A stretch of 64,000 bases of DNA from Strongylocentrotus droebachiensis (Eukaryota; Echinodermata; Echinoidea; Camarodonta; Strongylocentrotidae): the NCBI GenBank assembly GCA_035222895.1, contig JAVYIG010009843.1, positions 1 through 64,000 on the forward strand, read 5' to 3'. Shown here piece after piece: positions 57,902 to 64,000 of the stretch (position 1 is the stretch's first letter; the number at the start of each line of letters is the position of its first letter). The position numbers and the translations under genes were made by a program. The notes beneath the pieces are model-generated. The model worked only from the letters and a program-made list of their open reading frames with translations. It did no database searches and was not told the origin of the DNA.

Positions 57902-59905
57902 GGTGATACGTATGATAATGGTTTACATAACGAATAATGCATTACACGATATATTATTTGTAAAATGCTTCTCCCATTTATATGCTTCTCCCATTATGAT
58001 CTATTCATATGTCAAGATTAAATTGTGTCTCCTTGATCATCATGGATCTAGGGAAGATAGATTGAAACAATATATGACCTTTGACCCTGTGCAGTAACCA
58101 GTTACACATTTGACTCTAATTTACATCATGAAGAACACCTTTTGACGATTTTATCTTATTCAAAGAAATGAAAATGTAATTGATAAATGATTATCATCAT
58201 TATGATAATGATGATCATGATGATAATGATCATGATCATGAGCGCGATCATGACATCTTATTGAAAAAATGAGGGTCGATTTAGATAGCATATAGTCTCA
58301 GCTACAACATACTCAAAAATCAACAAAATCCAAGCAGAAATAACGGCGATATTGCTCGCAAAAGACAGGAATGTAGACTCCAGATTTGAGAAAAAGTCAT
58401 CTCCCATAGGGATTACACGCAAAAAGTAATGGATTAAGTGAAAATAGGGTAATAATAAAGTAAAAAGGGTTGTTTATGACATTATTTGCGAATCTACGTG
58501 TTTAAATAATCAAAGGAGATGGTACAGTGAAGGTCAAAAGGAAAAAAAAGTGAAGAAAAAAAAATTGTTGGAGACACCGGACTCGAACCAGGGATCTCGA
58601 GGTTGAAAGTCAAGTGCGTTACCGATATACCAAAACATCTCCCATAGCGACTACACGTAAACGGGAAATGGGAATTCTGAAATCCTACTTTGCAAGTGAA
58701 ATATGAGCATGATCCCGGCATCTAATCGATAAATTAAGGGTACATTTGTGATAGCTCATTGTCTCAGCTACAACATATCCGAAGCTCAGCGAAACAAAGC
58801 TAAAACAACGGAGATTTTGCTCGCGAAGACAGGAGTGTAGAATCCAGTTTTGAGAAAAAGTCATGTCCCATAGAGAATACACGCAAAATGTGAAAAATTG
58901 ACATGCCTCCTTTAATCGCAAAAATACACCATGGTAATTTTGTCAAAAATAATTATTGTGGATACTGCATTTGTAGAAAATTGTCTCAGCTAGAACATAT
59001 CAAAATTTGAAAGAAAATTGATCAATATTTACAGAGATACAATCAATTTTCCAAAATATGCTGACGTCATAATATGCAAATTAAAATTTTGAGTTTGGAG
59101 GCCATTATGATGACGTCATGAGTTAATTGAGGATCAAATGAGACATGAAATCATATCTCCAACTCATAATCTATCCAAATATGAAAATATTAGGAGTTTC
59201 TATCTATTCTAAAGAGTTACAATGAATTTTATATAGGCATGTTTTTGCCCATGTATTGTGGATAAAGATAACGCAAATCCGCGCGTGCTGTCAACTTTGA
59301 CGGACGCTCATTGCGTTAATAAATGGTGAACAAATCATCAAAATGCTTGGAAAAATGTGCCAAATATGATGACAAAGAAAATTCGGCGATTCTATGTTGC
59401 AAAATGCCAGTACGTGCGGAAACGCGTACGCATGCGCGTGTGCGCGATTTTTTTGCGAAATGCTTAAAATGGCCTGAAACGTATTGCAAAAAAAATTTAA
59501 GACGATTTAGAGCATTTTAAATTTTTGCGCGCGCATTAACGCGCGCACGAACGCGTACGCGCGCGTTTACGCACGTTTATTGACCGAAAATTGACCGAAC
59601 GGATATTGATCTTAATCATAATAAATATGAATGAAAAATTACTATCCGTTATGAAGATATGATCATTAGTTGATTTTCACAAAATGGCGCCTGGATGACG
59701 TCAAGATGACTTTGAGTCTTTGAAAGTCACGCAGTTCTAAGTTAGACTAAGATCTATCATCATTGAAAGATTCATAACAATGGCTTCATTCAGTCTTGAG
59801 ATATCCTGCGAACAAATTCGAGGAAGAAAAAAAATAAATAAATAAAAAATAAATAATAAAGATCTTGACGAAATCAAAAGGTGATACGTCTACGTACGTA
59901 TCACC
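57902..59905. mobile_element. 2.0-kb TIR element beside copy 3 exon 1
   Basis: Ends GGTGATACGTA on both sides (inverted), flanked by TA. The right end can also fold on itself (GGTGATACGTCTACGTACGT...). The interior has a tRNA-like segment on the minus strand (58565-58635, with GGTTCGAGTCC), a duplicated block (58290-58430 and 58760-58890, sharing TCAGCTACAACATA), GATCATGAT palindromes (58190-58255) and CG-alternating DNA (59410-59580). No transposase frame was found. It is missing from the other units. Confidence 0.55.
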
Positions 59906-59954
59906 TAATAATTATCCTTGCTTACATAGCACCTAACACTTAATTTATCAGAAG

Positions 59955-60060
59955 CCTCTACAATAATGCATAATTACCCCTGGCTTTAGCAGTGCAGCTA
60001 TTACGCGCTCGACGTTTCAAGGAATAAATTCCTACCAGGTACCCATTTACTTCACTTCTA
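59955..60060 (-). mobile_element. Truncated SINE fragment
   Basis: In reverse it reads AATGGGTACCTGGTAGGAAT then TTCCTTGAAACGTCGAGCGC, the body of the SINE at 46431. Head and tail are missing. It lies between the 2.0-kb element and the donor of copy 3 exon 1. Confidence 0.6.
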
Positions 60061-60100
60061 CACGCAAAATAACATAGCCCTTTTTTTTCAATATACAAAC

Positions 60101-60392
60101 CTAAGCCAAATTTTTTGATGAGGTATATCGAATCGGTGAGATATTCCTCCTGATTCTCAGTAGATGTTTGACGTTCATCAGCAAGCTCTACGTCTCCATA
60201 AAGAGCACTACTCAGGGCAGGGACTATTCTATCCGCATACATGGACAGATAAATCATACCAATAACAAGCGTATCAGGAAACACCACTCGGTCATCATCA
60301 CAAGGTACAGCCTTGCCTGGTTTGTACGACAAGATTTCATGTCGTAATTCATCTAGCTCCGCTTTCCTAATCACCGAGCTGGAAGTAGCCAT
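60101..60392 (-). pseudogene. Copy 3 exon 1
   Basis: Encodes MATSSSVIRKAELDELRHEI to IKKFGL with donor TTAG|GTTTGT. The loop region reads GMIYLSMYADR, without P-loop residues. An in-frame upstream ATG (MFVYFRAKICTK) exists only in this copy through small insertions, so MATSSS is preferred as the start. The exon is open; damage lies downstream. Confidence 0.65.
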
Positions 60393-60520
60393 CTTTGTAC
60401 AGATTTTCGCCCTGAAATACACGAACAAACACGTTACACACTCAATACCATACAGATTTGTCGTATGGCTAGATAAGCATGTTACATAGTAGGTCTAGTT
60501 ATTACTTGGTGTAGGAAGTT

Positions 60521-60566
60521 CTTTATAGGGCACGTATCCTGTACAACAGGATGTACAAACGGATGC
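60521..60566 (-). promoter_or_regulatory. Copy 3 promoter: TATA box and tandem repeats
   Basis: CCCTATAAAGAACTTCC on the minus strand, about 130 bp upstream of the ATG, preceded by GTACAACAGGAT and GTACAAACGGAT units (60541-60566). Confidence 0.45.
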
Positions 60567-60645
60567 GGGATTTTAATGAATGATCAACCGACCTTCGACT
60601 TGTGGTATGAAACATGAAATTATTATTTGAATCACATACAGTAAT

Positions 60646-63600
60646 AGTCCTGTAAGAGTTTTTCAGACTTGGAAAAGTTGTTAGGTACAAGGTTTTGTTG
60701 TTGATTTGTGTTATAGATGGGTATTGAAGTAAATTTAGCTTGGTTGCCAGCTTGGCAACCTTGGGCAACTTTTTTTAATAGCCAAATTAGCATAATCATC
60801 TAATTAGCATATGTGCAATATGTAATAATGTTGCTAATCTCAATCCAAGAAGCCTCTTAACATGAATAATACGACTTTTCAAGAGTTATCTATGACGAGG
60901 AATTCATTTAGGACACCATTTTTTATTTTTAAACGATACAATTGTTTTAAATAGCATAATTAGCATAATATGTACGATATATGGACTTCATTGTCATTGT
61001 TTATCTATAAAGCCTAAAATTGTGTGCAATGCAACATTGTAAATCACTTTTGAAAGATTAATTATTAATTCATGAGAATATATTCCATGTATACCGGTAT
61101 GTAGTATAATTATCCTAATACAACCAGTTTACGGTTACATCAGTGCGCATGCGCAGACATGTAATTGGCTTTGAAACAAAGCCAATGACCTGAGGTCAGT
61201 GGTATTTATGCGTAAATTAAGATTGCGCCCATGCAAATGATGATGTGCGCGCACAACGCAGCGCGTGGGCAGTGATATCATCATAATTCGCTGGGGCGCA
61301 ATCTTACTTTACGCATAAATACATGACCTCTAGGTCATTGGCTTTGTTTACTCGCCAATTAAAATGGCGCACCTAACCGTAAACTGGTGTATTAGCATCA
61401 TAATATAATTAGCATATATGTGCAATATGTAATAATGTTGCTAATCTTTACCCAGGAAGCCTGAAAACGTGGATAATATAACTTTTCCAGGAATTCTGCC
61501 ACAAGCTTGAGCAACGTCGGGCTTGTGCTCTCAATGGTTCTGGCTTTGGTAAACATAGACAGATCATAGTTCGCACTGTTGTATTCAACATCCCTGGCCT
61601 ACGTACGTACCTGTCTCACCACACCATCAATTCCATCATCTGCTTTAAAGTAGATATTCATTGATTTTAAAAACTAACTTAATTTCATTATTGCAAAGTT
61701 GAAACTTTGATTCGACAAGGTTATCAAAATTCAATGCTTGGAAACATTCGAAGTAATGATTATTTTAAATTATAAAACGCTTAAATACAGCCCCGGTATA
61801 GCACCTGAAGAGCTCTTAGAACGCTGCTGAGATGTGTGAGATCACAGTATGGACACGATTTGCACAAGCAGACGATGTCCCGTGACATCTCACACATTTT
61901 CAGTGCCTGTGTTTTCATCTTCTCTTGAGTTCTTTCTCTTACTTCACTACCGTCAGGCTAAATGTATAATCTATTGCCTCACTCTAAACCCCGTACATGG
62001 TTTTATTTTGATGACAAATGCAGCGATACACAAATAAAAGAATCTGTCGCTTGTAAACAAAATAAGACGCCATTGAATATTCAGCTGCACACGAAGCGGT
62101 ATGTTCGGCGTTTCAAGAGGGAACAAATGCCGTCCTTAATATCATTCCGGGGGGGTTTTCAATTCGAAAGTCTGGTTTCTTTGATTGTTAATTAACCCCT
62201 ATCCTGTGTATTTACAAGCAAAAGATTTTAGTTATCGGAATCGGGTCATATCCCCTTTTGAATGGTTTGACATGCCATCACATTTATATACACTTAACTG
62301 ATTACAATTTGACAAATAAAAGCTTTGCAATTATGTTCATTCTTTATGGATGTCGTCTGCTTGGGCAGTATTAGTCCATATAGTGACGTCATTAAAACAT
62401 CGTTATTTTTCCGGCGAATCTCTCGTGTATCCCAGCTGCTATGCAGGTGGTTGTATTTGTATTTTTTTATAAATCACCCGATATGTAGTTGACCTAAAAC
62501 TTGTACGATGGCCATCTGTTAGCTTACTAGTTTTTGTTCTAGTCATACATTAGTTGACATATTTGTGATTTTCTTTGAATTTCACCTTTAACCATCTTCA
62601 GTGTGTTTCCGACAGTCTCTCTAAAACCTATGACTAAAGCCCAACCATCAATGCGTATGATGACCCCGTCATTTCCTAGACATTTCATGAGGTTCGACAA
62701 CATTGCCTTGCAACCAAGATAACCACCACATTGGACATACAATTTGTGAAGCTAAAAAGAGTCCCAAATAATTGATATTCTACATAATATATGCTAATTA
62801 GGATTATAGTACAATTATTACATATTAAGCCAATTGTATAATATAAAAATAAAAAAAATGGTGTCACAACTGATTTCCATGTCATGGGAAACCCTGGAAA
62901 AGTAATATTGTCCATGTTTTCAGTCTTCCTGGATTAAGATTAGCAACATTATTACATATTGCTCATACAGTGTATATGCTAATTAGGCTAATTATACGAC
63001 ATCTACATGGAATATCTTCTTGTTGTTGTTGTTGTTGTTTTAGTTTTAAGGGGCGTGTGTCATTCAATTGTGAATATTTACGCCGAATTCAAGTTTTTTA
63101 ATAATTTTAAATGGAAACAAAAAAAAAAGGGAGGGAAAAAAAGGAAAAAAAATCGACGCTGTTCAATTTTTCGCATTTTGCGGAGATTCCAGGCAGGCTG
63201 TCAACATAAAATCATTTAACCGTTTTTTGCGTATTTTCTGGCCAGCCCGGTTCGGTGCGTTGAACAGGCTTCTCGGCTTGCATGTTCATGCGCAGCCTAG
63301 GCCCCTCCAATACCGGTCAAAGAATATGTGATGTCTGTCGGTGGGATGTCTCCTTTCCGGGAAAAAACAAAAGCAAACAAAAAACGAGAAAGAAATAAAC
63401 CAAACCATTATAATGGGATAATTAGACTGAAAAACAGTTTTTGAAAATCTCAAATTATGCAGATATTTTGGGCTTCTTGTGCAAGGTGCAGTTAGTAATA
63501 CCTTAATCTTAATAAAGTACAATACGTTACCATATATATATATATTATATAGGCATATAGCTGAAAAATATATTTAAAAAAAAAATAAATATATATATAC

Positions 63601-63857
63601 ATATATTCTAATTAATTAATGTGTAGTCTTTTAAAAGGTCATTTACAATGTTGCATTGCACCATTTTTAGGCTTTATAGATAAACAATGACAATAAAGTA
63701 TATATGCTAATTAGCTCATGCTATTTAAGACAATTGCATTACTAAAAAATAAATACTGGTGTCATAAATGAATTGCTCGTCATGGAAAATCCTTGAAAAG
63801 TCACATTATCCAGGTTTTCAGGCTTCCTGGATTAAGACTAGCAACATTATTACTATA
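60646..63857. repeat. 3.2-kb insertion block upstream of copy 3
   Basis: The flank of copy 0 is continuous from about 2524 to 2530, while here the match stops at 60645 and resumes at about 63858. The block begins AGTCCTGTAAGAGTTTTTCA and contains several copies, in both orientations, of a repeat with TGCAATATGTAATAATGTTG and AGGAAGCCT. It includes a palindromic MITE and AT-rich DNA. Small open frames (61849-62195 plus strand, 62539-62742 minus strand) match no family I recognise. Confidence 0.5.
61115..61395. mobile_element. Palindromic MITE
   Basis: The inverted ends are CTAATACAACCAGTTTACGG on the left and CTAATACACCAGTTTACGG when the right end is reversed. The interior mirrors itself further: CAAAGCCAATGACC with TTATGCGTAAA and ATTGCGCCC against GGGGCGCAATC, TTTACGCATAAAT and GGTCATTGGCTTTG. 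The whole piece could form a long hairpin. Confidence 0.65.
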
Positions 63858-64000
63858 CTGCCTTCATTCTCACGCGCAAATGTTACAATAGTTCTCTCCA
63901 TGTTAATGGTGGAAGCTCAATATTCCACGCTAGTTTCTATCCATCACATATCAATTCCTTTCATAGCAAAAGCGCTCCTCACAATTTCTGTAAATTTGGC
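63858..64000. other. Resumed unit sequence upstream of copy 3
   Basis: Matches 2530-2620 (GCAAATGTTACAATAGTTCT, then CAATATTCCACGCTAGTTT). This shows that the tandem unit continues beyond the 3.2-kb insertion, to at least about 63945. Confidence 0.6.

Larger units (their letters stand above)
48435..60392 (-). pseudogene. Copy 3: pseudo-GTPase/coiled-coil/Death gene with frameshifts
   Basis: Exons at 60392-60101, 54271-54215, 53553-53497, 51882-50938, 50650-50589, 49723-49434 and 49012-48435 keep GT-AG borders. Compared with copy 2 the lesions are: one base lost in exon 2 (57 nt; CTTACCGG against CTTGCTGGG), one A gained in exon 3 (57 against 56 nt), one G gained in exon 4 near 51740 (TGGGCTTGA creates a stop), one base lost in exon 4 near 51440, and one A gained in exon 5 (62 nt). 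Exons 1, 6 and 7 are open. Introns are swollen by insertions; intron 1 alone is about 5.8 kb. Several lesions lie in short homopolymers, so sequencing error must be excluded. Confidence 0.7.

Noticed and set aside
61849..62195. Plus-strand frames resembling an exon (WFYFDDKC)
   Set aside because: Short, overlapping in two frames, no convincing splice sites or homologous copy, and the resemblance to ubiquitin-protease motifs is too slight.
62539..62742. Minus-strand frame of 67 residues starting MYVQCGGYLGCK
   Set aside because: Inside a block of repeats; no family recognised and no second exon found.

Overview
This is eukaryotic, AT-rich, repeat-dense DNA from an animal. Introns follow GT-AG rules, SINEs are tRNA-derived, and there are remnants of non-LTR retrotransposons, many DNA-transposon MITEs and long homopolymer G/C runs. 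The style of the SINE and MITE families, and a Death-domain gene family of the kind expanded in invertebrate deuterostomes, suggest an echinoderm or hemichordate-like marine animal. I infer this and cannot prove it.

The backbone is a head-to-tail array of one gene family on the minus strand. Copy 0 is partial: only its first exon (2258-1974) lies in the window. Copy 1 spans 16010-9169, copy 2 spans 37220-29387 and copy 3 spans 60392-48435. Each complete copy has seven exons with conserved splice sites and phases. Copy 2 reads through all seven exons without interruption (2,337 nt, about 778 aa). The predicted protein has an N-terminal domain that looks like a worn-out IFI44-like/dynamin-type GTPase (core strands kept, P-loop and TKxD lost), a coiled coil of about 220 residues, a Death domain, and an acidic Ser/Thr-rich tail ending in a short hydrophobic segment. 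Copy 1 has three premature stops and a 234-nt in-frame deletion. Copy 3 has five single-base frameshifts. Copy 0 has a 16-bp deletion in exon 1. So one apparently intact gene sits among three apparent pseudogenes, unless assembly errors explain some lesions.

Between the genes (2.3-9.2, 16.0-29.4 and 37.2-48.4 kb) the DNA is non-coding and is itself duplicated, with a different set of mobile elements in each copy. Comparing duplicated units gives empty sites for many insertions, so element ends and target-site duplications can be read directly. Examples are a 2,056-bp fold-back element with a 9-bp duplication (25847-27902) carrying a nested insert with a telomere-type repeat, several poly-G-armed hAT-like elements with 8-bp duplications (41494, 50229, 52713, 54340), a 646-bp TA-flanked element (33335-33980), a TG...CA LTR-like insertion shared only by copies 0 and 3, and SINEs. 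A TATA-type promoter with short tandem repeats precedes each first exon, about 130 bp upstream of the ATG.

The last 3.5 kb (60.6-63.9 kb) is mainly an insertion block of repeats with no convincing gene. No rRNA genes, CRISPR arrays, operons or functional tRNA genes were seen.
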